Of a stretch of 60,623 nucleotides of DNA, positions 33,860-42,842 are shown one piece after another. Below the pieces are notes generated by a model. It saw only the letters and a program-made list of their open reading frames with translations. It ran no database searches and was not told the DNA's origin. This DNA is from Micromonospora sp. ATA32 (GTDB taxonomy: Bacteria > Actinomycetota > Actinomycetes > Mycobacteriales > Micromonosporaceae): NCBI GenBank assembly GCA_016802835.1, contig JAEVHO010000001.1, positions 1 to 60,623 on the forward strand, written 5' to 3'. The stretch's first letter is position 1. Each line of letters opens with the position of its first letter. The position numbers and the translations under genes are program-made.

Positions 33860-35832
33860 CGAAGCGTCGGAACACTCGGGGCGTCGCCGAGCACCGGCCT
33901 GCCGCCCGCCGCCGCCGGTTTGCCCACGACGACCTGGTCGCGGTCGACCTGTTCTCCGGCTTCGGCGGCCTGACCCGTGGCATCGAGCAGGCCGGGTTCA
34001 CCACGATCATGGCGGCGAACCACAACGCCTACAAGGTCGAGGTCCACGAGGCCAACCACCCGGACGCCGAACACTGGATCGCCGACCTGGTCGACCCCGA
34101 ATCCTCCGACTACCACTCGGCCCGCGACCTTCCAGCCGCCGACATCCTCGTGGCCGGCGTTAGCTGCGTGAACCACTCGCAGGCCAATACGCAGAAGGCG
34201 TACGAGCAGCGGATGAGCCTGTTCGACCTGGACGACCCGGACTTCGACGCGCGGGTGACGCGCAGCGAACGGGACCGGGCGACGGCGAACTGCGTGCTGC
34301 ACTACGCCGCCCAGCACCACCCGCGCATGATCCTCGTCGAATGCACGACCGAGCTGACGTCGTGGGGGCCCGCCATTCCCGGGCGGGCGAAAGTTGGCGA
34401 CGGATCAACGTACCGGTGGTGGCTCAAGCAGTTTGAGAACCTGAACTACCGGCACAAGGTGCTGTACCTGAACTCACAGTTCTTCGGGGTGTCGCAGTCG
34501 CGGGACCGGTACTACTGCGCGTTCTGGGACAAGAGCTTGCCCACTCCAGACCTGGAGCACCGGCCAGCGTCGTGGTGTGGTCGGTGCAGCGAGATCATGC
34601 CCGCGGTGTGGTCGTGGAAGACCGGCATCCCGCCGACTGGGTCGGTGCGCTACGGCAAGCAGTACAACTACCGCTGCCCGCGCTGCCGCAGCGAGGTCGT
34701 CCCGCCGATGAGCCCGTCGCTCAACGCGCTCGACCTCAGCAACCTCGGCACCCGGATCGGCGACCGTGCCAAGCCACTCGCGCCCGCGACGATGGCCCGT
34801 GCCGACCGTTGCCGGCAGCGGTTCGCAGAGTTCCCCGCGATCCTCATGCCCGCCAAGGCCGTGCACGGCACGGAGCGGCACCCCTGGCAGCCGATGGCCA
34901 CCCAGACCAGCCAGCAGGAAACAGCGCTCCTCTCGACCGGCGCGATCATGGCCGCTGCCGGGAACACGTTCGAGCGCCCCGGATCCGACTGCCGCAGCCG
35001 CGACCTGAGCCAGCCGCTGTGGGCGCAGCCCGCCACCAACACGACCGCGCTGCTCGCGCCCCCAGTGGCGCTCACCGGCCAGGTGTTCGCCGCGCACAGG
35101 CACAACGGCGACGGCCAGCACATTGCCCGGCCGATGGACACCGTCACGAGCACGCACGAGAAGGCGGTGCTGCTCGCCGCGGTCAACAACTACCAGGGCG
35201 CCCCGCGCGGCGTGAACGAGCCGCTGTCGACCCAGGGCGGCTCCGAAACACTCAGCCTGCTGTCCGCCGGCGTCGTGCCGTTCCGCAAGAACACGGTGCC
35301 GACCACGCACGCGGAGCCGATGCCGACGACGACGTCCGAGCAGATCCCCGGTCTGCTGACCGCGGCTGGCACGATCAAGAACAACGGTGCGATCGACGAA
35401 GCGAAGTACCGCGCCCACCCGCTCAGCGACCCGCTCGGCACCGTCGTCGGCTCGGCCGTCACGCAGGGCTTGCTGTTCTCCGGCTGGTACAAGCAGAACG
35501 GCTCCGGTGCGGACGCGACCGCCCCTCACCCCGTGTCCGACCCGCTGGGCACTCTCACTGCCCGTGACACGACGGCTGTGCTGACAGCCGAATGGCGTGC
35601 CGCGCTCGCTGACCTGGCGTTGGAGGACTGCTACTTCCGCATGCTCGGCCCGCACGAGGTCGGCCGCGGGTGCGGGTTCGACGTGGACTTCCCCGGCTAC
35701 GAAGGCAGCTTCGTCGTGTGGGGTTCCGCCCGGGACCAGGTGGACGGGTTCGGCAATGCCGTGTCGCCGCAGGTCGGCGAGTGGATCGGCTCGCGACTGC
35801 GGGCTGCGCTGCACCGCGAGGTGGCGGCATGA
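33853..35832 (+). CDS. C5 cytosine methyltransferase-like protein with repeat-rich recognition region
   Basis: 659 residues. Motif I VDLFSGFGGLTRGIEQAG, a motif IV variant LVAGVSCVNHSQAN (Cys kept, but not the usual PPCQ), a motif VI variant LVECTTEL (Glu kept), motif VIII GVSQSRDRYYCAFW and motif X FGNAVSPQVGEWI. Between VIII and X lie a four-Cys zinc knuckle (WCGRCSEIM, RCPRCRSEV) and seven spaced repeats of the form P(L/M)xTxT...LLxA. The changed motif IV means the chemistry may be altered, though a methyl or modified-base transferase is the best guess. Likely protects phage DNA or modifies a regulatory site. Confidence 0.82.
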   Translation: MLTKRRNTRGVAEHRPAARRRRFAHDDLVAVDLFSGFGGLTRGIEQAGFTTIMAANHNAYKVEVHEANHPDAEHWIADLVDPESSDYHSARDLPAADILVAGVSCVNHSQANTQKAYEQRMSLFDLDDPDFDARVTRSERDRATANCVLHYAAQHHPRMILVECTTELTSWGPAIPGRAKVGDGSTYRWWLKQFENLNYRHKVLYLNSQFFGVSQSRDRYYCAFWDKSLPTPDLEHRPASWCGRCSEIMPAVWSWKTGIPPTGSVRYGKQYNYRCPRCRSEVVPPMSPSLNALDLSNLGTRIGDRAKPLAPATMARADRCRQRFAEFPAILMPAKAVHGTERHPWQPMATQTSQQETALLSTGAIMAAAGNTFERPGSDCRSRDLSQPLWAQPATNTTALLAPPVALTGQVFAAHRHNGDGQHIARPMDTVTSTHEKAVLLAAVNNYQGAPRGVNEPLSTQGGSETLSLLSAGVVPFRKNTVPTTHAEPMPTTTSEQIPGLLTAAGTIKNNGAIDEAKYRAHPLSDPLGTVVGSAVTQGLLFSGWYKQNGSGADATAPHPVSDPLGTLTARDTTAVLTAEWRAALADLALEDCYFRMLGPHEVGRGCGFDVDFPGYEGSFVVWGSARDQVDGFGNAVSPQVGEWIGSRLRAALHREVAA

Positions 35833-36548
35833 CCACCACCACCAACCCCCGCCACCGGCCACGCACCGGCGCTCTCCCGCACAGCTGCGACAACCACTCC
35901 GACTACACGGCCGGCTGCACCGACTGCCAAGCCGCCGGCCGCGTCCGCTTCAACACCATCTACCGCGCCAAGGTTTACGGCACCCACCAGCCCGCCCTCG
36001 TGCCCGCCACCGGCGCCGCCCGCCGGCTCCAAGGCCTCGCCGCCGAAGGACACGAAGCGCGACACCTGGCCAACCGGCTCGGCGTGAACTGCACCCTCAT
36101 CGTCCGCTGGCGCACCCCGGCCATCACCGAAATCACCCGCCGCCGACACCACGACATCGCCGAGCTCACCGAGCGACTCGCCTCTACCCCCGGCACGTCA
36201 CGGCTGGCCCGCACCATCGCCCACCGCAACGGCTGGGTGCCGGTGGCGGCGTGGGACGACATCGACGACCCGGACGAGGTGCCACACCTGCGCGACCCCC
36301 GCCACGTCCGCGACCCGCGGGCACTGGTCGACCGGGTCCTCGCCGGGCAGGCGTCGATCGACCTGCTCACCGACGCGGAGCTGATCGCGCTGTGGCGCCG
36401 ATGGGCGGATGACCCGCTGCGCACCTACCGGGACGGGTCGACGACGTTCGCTCGCCAGTTCGACATCAGCAAGTGGCGGGCTTCCCGCATCGCCGCCGCT
36501 GCCCACACCGCGGCCGCCGGCCGCACCATCGAAAGGAACGCAGCATGA
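35829..36548 (+). CDS. Helix-turn-helix phage protein
   Basis: 239 residues. N-terminal His/Cys motif (HSCDNHSDYTAGCTDCQAAG), then a helix-turn-helix (GHEARHLANRLGVNCTLIVR), a helical middle and a second DNA-binding-like segment (FARQFDISKWRASRIAAAAH). Probably a regulator. Overlaps the SSB start. Confidence 0.65.
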   Translation: MTTTTNPRHRPRTGALPHSCDNHSDYTAGCTDCQAAGRVRFNTIYRAKVYGTHQPALVPATGAARRLQGLAAEGHEARHLANRLGVNCTLIVRWRTPAITEITRRRHHDIAELTERLASTPGTSRLARTIAHRNGWVPVAAWDDIDDPDEVPHLRDPRHVRDPRALVDRVLAGQASIDLLTDAELIALWRRWADDPLRTYRDGSTTFARQFDISKWRASRIAAAAHTAAAGRTIERNAA

Positions 36549-37027
36549 GCCTGCCCACCATGAACGGCGTCGGACGCCTCACCGGCGACGCCGAACTCCG
36601 CTTCGCCCCGTCCGGCACCCCCGTCGCCAAGATCCCCCTCGCGTTCAACCAGCGGAAGAAGGACGAGAGCGGCAACTGGGTCGACGGGGACGTCTTCTTC
36701 GTCACCGGAACCCTGTTCAAGCAGGCGGCCGAGAACGCCGCCGAGACCTACACCAAGGGCATGGAGGTCGTCGTCTCCGGCCGGCTCAAGACCCGCCAGT
36801 GGGAAGACAACGACGGGCAGAAGCGGTCCATGCCGGAGCTGCTCATCGACGCCATCGGCCCGTCGACCAGCTTCGCGACCGCCAAGGTCGAGAAGAACGC
36901 CCGCGACAACAACGGCGGCGGTGCGCGGACCGCAGCGCCCGACGATCCGTGGGCGGCCGCCGCGGCGCCGGCCGGTGCCCGCAGCGGCGGCCGCAGCAGC
37001 AATTTCGACGAAGAGCCTCCGTTCTAA
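36545..37027 (+). CDS. ssb: Single-stranded DNA-binding protein
   Basis: 160 residues. OB-fold pattern: MNGVGRLTGDAELRFAPSGT, then VAKIPLAFNQRKKD, VFFVTGTLFKQAAENAAETY and KGMEVVVSGRLKTRQWED. The tail is disordered and ends in the acidic tip DEEPPF, the standard contact for other replication proteins. A dedicated phage SSB, sitting just before the clamp-like and helicase genes. Confidence 0.95.
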   Translation: MSLPTMNGVGRLTGDAELRFAPSGTPVAKIPLAFNQRKKDESGNWVDGDVFFVTGTLFKQAAENAAETYTKGMEVVVSGRLKTRQWEDNDGQKRSMPELLIDAIGPSTSFATAKVEKNARDNNGGGARTAAPDDPWAAAAAPAGARSGGRSSNFDEEPPF

Positions 37028-37342
37028 ATGGACCGCCCCCCACCAGTGCGCTGCACCGGCCGCGCCCTCGACGGGCGTGGCCGGGCAGCCGGCGAGCAGT
37101 GCGGACGCACCTTCACCGCCAAACCCCGCACCGTCATCGCCGGCGACGGTGATCCCCGCTTCGACGTGTGGGGCGTCCGCCCGCCGACCCCCACCGAGCA
37201 GGACACCGACGCCCGCGCCGCCGGCTGGCGCATCGGCCCCACCAACGCCGACGGCACCCGCCACGCCATGTGCCCCCGCTGCTCCCGACCCGACCCGACC
37301 ACCGCGGCCCTCTGCCGCGACCTCGACAGGAGCCACACGTGA
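37028..37342 (+). CDS. Small Cys-containing phage protein
   Basis: 104 residues from ATG 37028, right after the SSB stop. Cys residues at CTGRALDGRGRAAGEQCGRT and MCPRCSRPD suggest a zinc site. Function unknown. Overlaps the next GTG start. Confidence 0.55.
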   Translation: MDRPPPVRCTGRALDGRGRAAGEQCGRTFTAKPRTVIAGDGDPRFDVWGVRPPTPTEQDTDARAAGWRIGPTNADGTRHAMCPRCSRPDPTTAALCRDLDRSHT

Positions 37343-38000
37343 TCACCATCCCCACCGGCGACCTGGTCGGCGTCCTCGCCGACGTCATTCCGTTCGCCTT
37401 CCCCGAAGACGACCTGCCGCACGTCAACTGCGTCCGCCTCGAATGGGACGGCGAGATGCTGCACGCCGAAGCAACCGACACCCTCCACGCCGCCCGCTCC
37501 AGCTGGCACCCCGACGACGACCGGGACGGCAACACCAGCCAGGCCACCCTCACCAACCCGCTCGGCGCGCCGACGACCGGTGGGCGCTCATCGTCGCGTA
37601 CGCCGACGCGAAGGAGGTCGTCAAGGACTACAAGCTGCCCGCCAAGGAGTCCGGCTGCCCGCTGATCCTCGACTACGACGGTGGCGCGCTGACCATCCGC
37701 CGCTCCCGGGACACCGGGCACACCGCCAAGAAAATCACCCTCGAAGGGCGGATGGTCGACTTCCCGCCCGTCGGCCGGATCCTGGACGAAGCGCCCCCGG
37801 AGTACCCGACCGGCAGGGTGCGGTACGCCGGCGCGTCCTTCGCCCGCGTCGGCCAGGTCCGGCAGCGCGGGCTGATGGAGCTGACGCACGGCCGGAAGCG
37901 CACGCACGTGACGATCGGCGAGCGGTTCGTGGCCAGCCTGTCCCCCGACCGGTCGGGTGAGCCCAGGCAGCCCCATCTCGACCTGCCCGCCGCGGCGTGA
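37339..38000 (+). CDS. Sliding-clamp-like (DnaN-related) protein, frameshifted
   Basis: Two frames join near 37565-37570. The first (GTG 37339) reads VITIPTGDLVGVLADVIPFA and VRLEWDGEMLHAEATDTLHA, typical of a clamp N-terminal domain. The second continues DDRWALIVAYADAKEVVKDY to a stop at 38000 (LDLPAAA). Removing one GC from the run gives PLGADDRWALIV, so an extra GC dinucleotide is the likely cause. Total about 219 residues, shorter than bacterial DnaN (about 370), so a phage clamp-like protein. Family call is moderate; the role would be replication processivity. Confidence 0.6.
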
Positions 38001-38118
38001 ACCCACCCGGCCCGGCCGCGCGCAGCCCACCACCGCCGCCCAAGACGTAAGCCGGCGCGGTCGTCCACCCTCACCCGGGCGGCCGCGCCACCCCCACCCA
38101 GAACCGACGGAGGCCACC

Positions 38119-38370
38119 ATGACCGGCCCGCGCATCACCGACACCGACCTGCCGCTGGTCGCCAGCGTCATCGACGCGATCGACGCCGCGGCCACCGGCG
38201 ACCTCCTGCCCGCCGCCGACCTGGCCGAACAGCTCACCCCCGAGCAGGCGACCTACGCGATCGCGCTGCTCGTCGGCATCGCCGCCGGCGCCGTCAACCA
38301 GCTCGGCGGCATGTCCGGGGTGCCCCGCGACGTGCTCATCCGGCACATCCGGCAGCGGGCGGCGTCCTGA
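38119..38370 (+). CDS. Small helical phage protein
   Basis: 83 residues, start ATG 38119 behind GGAGG. Three helices predicted (LVASVIDAIDAAATGDLLPA, AEQLTPEQATYAIALLVGIA). Ends in a TGATG overlap. Function unknown. Confidence 0.6.
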   Translation: MTGPRITDTDLPLVASVIDAIDAAATGDLLPAADLAEQLTPEQATYAIALLVGIAAGAVNQLGGMSGVPRDVLIRHIRQRAAS

Positions 38371-38579
38371 TGGACCTGCCCGTCTACTGCGCCCGCGGCC
38401 GCACCCCCCACCTCGCCGCCTACCTGGTCACCGCGCCCGGCCGCCAAGAAGTCGTCTGCGCCGACCACCTCGAGGCGTCCACCGCCTGGGTTGGCGCCGC
38501 CGCTCAGGTCCACCCCGTGCAACAGCCGGCCGGCACGGCACCCGCCGAACCGGCCGCCCAGCAGCAGGCCCTCTTCTAG
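38370..38579 (+). CDS. Small hypothetical phage protein
   Basis: 69 residues. A short zinc-type motif (PVYCARGRTPHLAAYLV, VVCADHLEAS) then a Pro/Gln tail (PAEPAAQQQALF). The next gene begins three bases later. Confidence 0.55.
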   Translation: MDLPVYCARGRTPHLAAYLVTAPGRQEVVCADHLEASTAWVGAAAQVHPVQQPAGTAPAEPAAQQQALF

Positions 38580-38582
38580 CCC

Positions 38583-40034
38583 ATGAGCGAGACCCGGAGC
38601 ACCCAGGTGACGATCCCCAACACCGAACACCGGCCACGCCGCGACCTGAACGACGTCCAGGTCCAGCCGCGCCAGCCGGCCCAAGGTGCCCACATCCCGG
38701 CACAGCCAACCGACGGGCCGAACACGGCAACGCCGCCCAACGACCAAGCCGCCGAGCAAGCCGTCCTCGGCGGCATGCTGTGGTCCAAGGACGCCATCGG
38801 CGACGTCATCGACATCCTCGCCGGTCGCCACTTCTACCGGCCCGTCCACGCCACGATCTTCGACGCCATCCTCGACCTGTACGGCCGCGGGGAACCCACC
38901 GACGCCGTCACCGTCGGCCGGCGCCTGTTCGAACAGCGTGAACTCAACCGGGTCGGCGGCGCCGCCTACCTCACCAAGCTCATCGAGGAAGTACCGCACG
39001 TCGCCAGCGCCGGCTACTACGCCCGCATCGTCAAGCAGGCCGCAGACGACCGGCAGCTCATCGAAATCGGCATGAAGATCACCCGGATCGGCTGCGAAGG
39101 CCGCCGCGACCCCGACGACGACCCCCTCGACCGGGCCGGGCAGTTGTTCTTCGACGCCGTCGGCGACACCGACAACCGCACCGCCAGCATCTCCGACCTG
39201 GTCCGCGACACCCTCGACCAGATCGACGCCGCCGGCAAGGGCGCGGACCCCGGCCTGTCCACCGGCCTACCCGACCTCGACGACCTCCTCAACGGCGGCC
39301 TCCGCGGCGGACAACTCGTGCTCATCGCCGGCAGGCCCGGCATGGGCAAGAGCGTCTTCACCATGGACGTCGCCCGCCACAACGCCCTCCGGCAGGGCAA
39401 GTACGTCGCCGTGTTCAACCTGGAGATGACCGGCACCGAAGTGCTGACACGCGTCATCTCCGCTGAAACGAGGATCCCCTTCACCCACCTGCGACGCGGC
39501 AACCTGTCCGACGACGAGTGGTTGAAGGTCACCCGGCTGTCCTCCGACGTTGCCGGCTCCGGCCTGCACATCGACGACTTCGCCAACCAGACCCTTACCA
39601 GCATCCGCGCCCGCGCTCGACGACTCAAGCAGCGCGGCAAGCTCGACTTGATCGTCGTCGACTACCTGCAACTACTCAGCACCGGCAAGAGAGCCGAGTC
39701 CCGCCAGCAGGAGATCTCCGAAATCTCCCGCGGGCTCAAGCTCCTGGCCAAGGAGCTCGACGTTCCGGTGATCGCCGCCGCCCAGCTCAAGCGGGAAACC
39801 GACCAACGCTCCACGAAGCGCCCGCAGCTGTCCGACCTGCGCGAGTCCGGATCGCAGGAACAAGACGCCGACATCGTCATCCTCCTGCACCGCGACGACT
39901 ACTACGACAAGGAGTCACCCCGGTCAGGCGAAGCAGACCTAATCGTTGCGAAGCACCGCGGCGGACCCACCGACACCGTCAGCGTGGCGGCTCAACTGCA
40001 CGTGATGCAGTTCGTGTCGCTCGCTCTCAACTAG
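38583..40034 (+). CDS. dnaB: Replicative DNA helicase DnaB
   Basis: 483 residues. N-terminal DnaB domain (QAAEQAVLGGMLWSKDAIGD) and RecA-like motor with Walker A in LIAGRPGMGKSVFTMDVA, Walker B-type DLIVVDYLQLLS, the Q-loop VIAAAQLKRETDQRS and the Arg-finger region SGEADLIVAKHRGGPT. Full length for the family. It is followed by an initiator-like gene, so the two probably build the phage replisome. Confidence 0.96.
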   Translation: MSETRSTQVTIPNTEHRPRRDLNDVQVQPRQPAQGAHIPAQPTDGPNTATPPNDQAAEQAVLGGMLWSKDAIGDVIDILAGRHFYRPVHATIFDAILDLYGRGEPTDAVTVGRRLFEQRELNRVGGAAYLTKLIEEVPHVASAGYYARIVKQAADDRQLIEIGMKITRIGCEGRRDPDDDPLDRAGQLFFDAVGDTDNRTASISDLVRDTLDQIDAAGKGADPGLSTGLPDLDDLLNGGLRGGQLVLIAGRPGMGKSVFTMDVARHNALRQGKYVAVFNLEMTGTEVLTRVISAETRIPFTHLRRGNLSDDEWLKVTRLSSDVAGSGLHIDDFANQTLTSIRARARRLKQRGKLDLIVVDYLQLLSTGKRAESRQQEISEISRGLKLLAKELDVPVIAAAQLKRETDQRSTKRPQLSDLRESGSQEQDADIVILLHRDDYYDKESPRSGEADLIVAKHRGGPTDTVSVAAQLHVMQFVSLALN

Positions 40035-40062
40035 CCAGCACCACCCGATAGAGGAGCACACC

Positions 40063-40998
40063 ATGTGGTTCAAGGTTGACGACGGCTTCCACAAGCATCG
40101 CAAGCGGGTACGCGCCGGAGTCTCCATGGAAGGCTTCGCCGCGATCGGCCTCTGGGCTGTCGCCGGCTCATGGTCCTCCGACGAACCGAGCGGCGGGTTC
40201 ATCCCGGACGATGTGGTGGAGTACCTCGCGCCCGGGTTGGGTGAGCTGCTCGCCAAGCGTCTGGTCGCTGCTGGTCTGTGGGATCAGGTGGACGGCGGAT
40301 ACCAGTACCACGACTGGAAGGGCTACAACCCGTCGCTTGAGGAAGCGGTCGCCGCGCAGGTGAAGATGGCGACTGGCGGGGCGATCGGCAACCACCGCCG
40401 CTGGCACGTTCAGGCGGGCCGGGTCGACCCTCACTGCCGGTACTGCCAGGAGAACACGAATCGGCCCCGATCGGGTGGGCGATCGGGTACCCGATCCGCA
40501 TCGGGTATTACAAACCCCGATACAAACCCGATGCCCGATACGCGCAATTCCGGCCGTCGACCCGATAGAAACGATCAAGCCCTTGACCAGGGCAACCATC
40601 GGGGACCCGATCGGGGTGCCATCGGGGTACCCGAATCACACCCGAGTCCTCCCGACCCGTCCCGACCCGATAACTCCTCTCTCTCCGCGCGCACGTTGCT
40701 TACCGCCCACTGCGGGCTGAGCGAGAGAGAGACGACGAAGCTCCTAGAACTGATCCACGCATCCCGCAACGTCGGCAACGAAGACGCCTTCGTCCGCACC
40801 CTTGTCGCCAACGGCACCATCGACGGCTGGATCAACAAAGCCCGCGCCGCCGTCGTCGACGACGTTCCCCGCCACCGCCTCCCGGTCCACGACTTCGAAC
40901 CCGACAAGACCGGCATCAGCTGCGCCCACACCGGCTGCCACATGCAGCGCTCCCACGCCAACCACAAGGTCGGCGACCGCGCCGGAGCGAGCGCATGA
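40063..40998 (+). CDS. Phage replication initiator-like protein
   Basis: 311 residues from ATG 40063 behind AGAGGAG. Residues 1-100 resemble replisome-organiser winged-helix proteins (MWFKVDDGFHKHRKRVRAGV, FAAIGLWAVAGSWSSDE, YQYHDWKGYNPSLEEAVAAQ). Residues 130-215 are a low-complexity linker encoded by CCCGAT/ATCGGG repeats. The C-terminal part has a Cys/His motif (GISCAHTGCHMQRSH) that may bind zinc. The layout, DNA-binding domain, repeat-coded linker, partner-binding end, parallels lambda O, whose origin also lies inside the gene. Confidence 0.7.
   Translation: MWFKVDDGFHKHRKRVRAGVSMEGFAAIGLWAVAGSWSSDEPSGGFIPDDVVEYLAPGLGELLAKRLVAAGLWDQVDGGYQYHDWKGYNPSLEEAVAAQVKMATGGAIGNHRRWHVQAGRVDPHCRYCQENTNRPRSGGRSGTRSASGITNPDTNPMPDTRNSGRRPDRNDQALDQGNHRGPDRGAIGVPESHPSPPDPSRPDNSSLSARTLLTAHCGLSERETTKLLELIHASRNVGNEDAFVRTLVANGTIDGWINKARAAVVDDVPRHRLPVHDFEPDKTGISCAHTGCHMQRSHANHKVGDRAGASA
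40465..40672. repeat. CCCGAT/ATCGGG iteron cluster, candidate replication origin
   Basis: Fourteen copies of CCCGAT or its complement ATCGGG fall in about 207 bases inside the initiator gene, several arranged as palindromes (ATCGGG-TA-CCCGAT at 40482-40495 and ATCGGG-GA-CCCGAT at 40598-40611). The stretch also has AT-richer spacers (GTATTACAAA, ATACAAA) unlike the surroundings. Iterons inside the initiator gene are how lambdoid phages place their origin. Function here is inference. Confidence 0.55.
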
Positions 40999-41788
40999 GC
41001 GACCCCATGAGCACGCCGGCGCCCAAGGGCTCCCCGAACGGGGCGCGCAAGTGCGGCGACGCCGGCCACCGCAACAAGGGCGGCAAGCGGTGCGCGGCCA
41101 ACGCGATCGCCGGAACGGACGCGTGCCGCAACCACGCGGGGAAGCCCCTCGCCCAGGCGAAGGCGGAGGGCGCGATCCGCTTGGAGGTGCGGCAGTGGAT
41201 GCTCGACCACCACAACGGCTCCCAGGTGGACCCGCGGTCGATGCTGTTGAACCTGATCGCGTTCTGGCGGTGGAAGACGAACCGGTACGGGCAGTTGCTG
41301 GGTGAGGCGTATGAGGCGGCGGAGCGGCTGCGGGAGGCGCACGGCGCCGGCGCGCTGCTGGTCGCCCCCGATGGTGGGGACGCCGACGGGGATGGCAGCG
41401 AGCATCCGGCGGTGCAGGCGGCGCGCGCGACCTGGAGCGCGTGTTCACCACCGGCGGCGTGGCCGCGCTGGTGGGGAACCGGTATGACGCGGACCGGGAT
41501 GGCCGGGTGTACGCGGTGGATGAGGGCATCCGGGCGTTGGTGAAGCTCGAGGGTGAAGCGTCGGATCGGGTGGCGAGGTATTGCGCCTTGGCGATTCAGG
41601 CGAAGGTGGCCGAGGCGCGGATCGAGTTGGCGCAGCAGGTGGGCGCGATGATCGCGACGGTGATCGTCGGTGTGCTGGGTGATTTGGGTGTGCCGGCGGA
41701 TGAGCGGGTGATGGGTCTGGTGGCGCAGCACATGGATTTGGTGGGTGGCGGCGGGTCGTCGCGGGTGATTGAGGGGCGGCCGTTGTGA
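40995..41788 (+). CDS. Hypothetical phage protein, frameshifted
   Basis: Start ATG 40995 (MSDPMSTPAPKGSPNGARKC). The first 140 residues contain Cys/His and GKRCAANAIAGTDACRNHAG; the frame then breaks in a GC run (41421-41430). Removing one GC rejoins to DLERVFTTGGVAALVGNRYD and the frame continues through a helical C-terminus to 41788. Total about 263 residues if repaired. The conserved GARKCGDAGHRNKGGKRC pattern is common in actinophages; function unknown. Confidence 0.65.
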
Positions 41789-42042
41789 GCGTCAAACCCG
41801 CTGAGAGCCCCGTGGAGCGGTTGACCCTGTCCGTACCCCTAGCTGACCGCTTCTCGCCCGGCACGCGTCCGCTGACGGGCCGCGCGGTGGCTTCTGGCCC
41901 GCCTCTTGACCCCGCCGGAACCGATCCGTCCGTGCGGGCGGCGTTCCTGCGGTACGCGGTGCCGCACGTCATCCGCAGTTTGCGAACCCGACCGTTGCGG
42001 GCCGCGCTGCTCGCTGACCTGATCCGCCGGAGGAACCGATGA
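41785..42042 (+). CDS. Small basic hypothetical phage protein
   Basis: 85 residues from GTG 41785. Arg-rich C-terminus (LRTRPLRAALLADLIRRRNR) preceded by AAFLRYAVPHVI. Overlaps its neighbours by GTGA and ATGA. Function unknown. Confidence 0.5.
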   Translation: MSVKPAESPVERLTLSVPLADRFSPGTRPLTGRAVASGPPLDPAGTDPSVRAAFLRYAVPHVIRSLRTRPLRAALLADLIRRRNR

Positions 42043-42842
42043 CCGACAAGCCGTACACCGACGCCGACGTCAAGCTGGTCGCCCGCGCGCTCGTCGACGC
42101 CGAAGACACGCCACGGTGGGTGCCCGACGACGCCGACCCGGACGAGGCCGAGCGAGGGCACTATGCCCATGCCGTGCTGGCGGCGCTGGCCGTCGCTGGC
42201 CGGCTCGCCACGAACGGCCGTTGCGGCGACATCGCCCCCAGCCTCTCCCTGCTGGCCAGCCGCATCCGGCAGACGTGCCGCCTCACCGCCGGCCACGCCG
42301 GCTGGCACCGAGGCGACGACGGCAGCGAGTGGGTCGAGCACGGCCCGGCTGACGCCGCCCGCCAGCAGCACCACGTGATCGCGTTCACCGGCGACGGCAC
42401 CTGGTCGCTGGAGCACCCCCCGAGTTGCGCCGCCGTCGGTCGCTGCCGCGTCGCAGTGCTCGCCCACCTCGACGTCACCGCCAGCGTCGCGCGTCCCCTG
42501 GCCGGCGGCCGGTACGCCTGCGCTGCCAATGACCTCGACGACCTGTTCCAGCTCGGCGACCGCCTCCACGACGACCAGTGCACGCCGCCGGTGTGCGCGG
42601 CCTGCTGCACCGACTCCGACGTGGCGCACCTGACCGCGACAGTCCGCGTCCTCATCGGTTGGCCCATCTCTGCTGGCGAGGCCGCCACGATCGTCACCGC
42701 CGTCCTGCAAGAGCTGGCCGAGATGGGCCGCTTGACCGCCGCCGAGCCGGTCAACGACATCGAGGCCACCGGCCGGTGCTGTTGCGCGGGCTGCGTCGGC
42801 ATGGGTCCGTGCGACCGGGACTTGGGGAGTGCGCGTGACTGA
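42039..42842 (+). CDS. Cys-rich accessory phage protein (possibly DUF6085)
   Basis: 267 residues. N-terminus MTDKPYTDADVKLVARALVD recurs in a gene 2 kb downstream. The middle has GDGTWSLEHPPSCAA and the C-terminal third many Cys (CTPPVCAACCTDSD, CCCAGCVGMGPCD), so metal binding is likely. Family naming is tentative. Its 3' end overlaps the next gene by 14 bases. Confidence 0.6.
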   Translation: MTDKPYTDADVKLVARALVDAEDTPRWVPDDADPDEAERGHYAHAVLAALAVAGRLATNGRCGDIAPSLSLLASRIRQTCRLTAGHAGWHRGDDGSEWVEHGPADAARQQHHVIAFTGDGTWSLEHPPSCAAVGRCRVAVLAHLDVTASVARPLAGGRYACAANDLDDLFQLGDRLHDDQCTPPVCAACCTDSDVAHLTATVRVLIGWPISAGEAATIVTAVLQELAEMGRLTAAEPVNDIEATGRCCCAGCVGMGPCDRDLGSARD

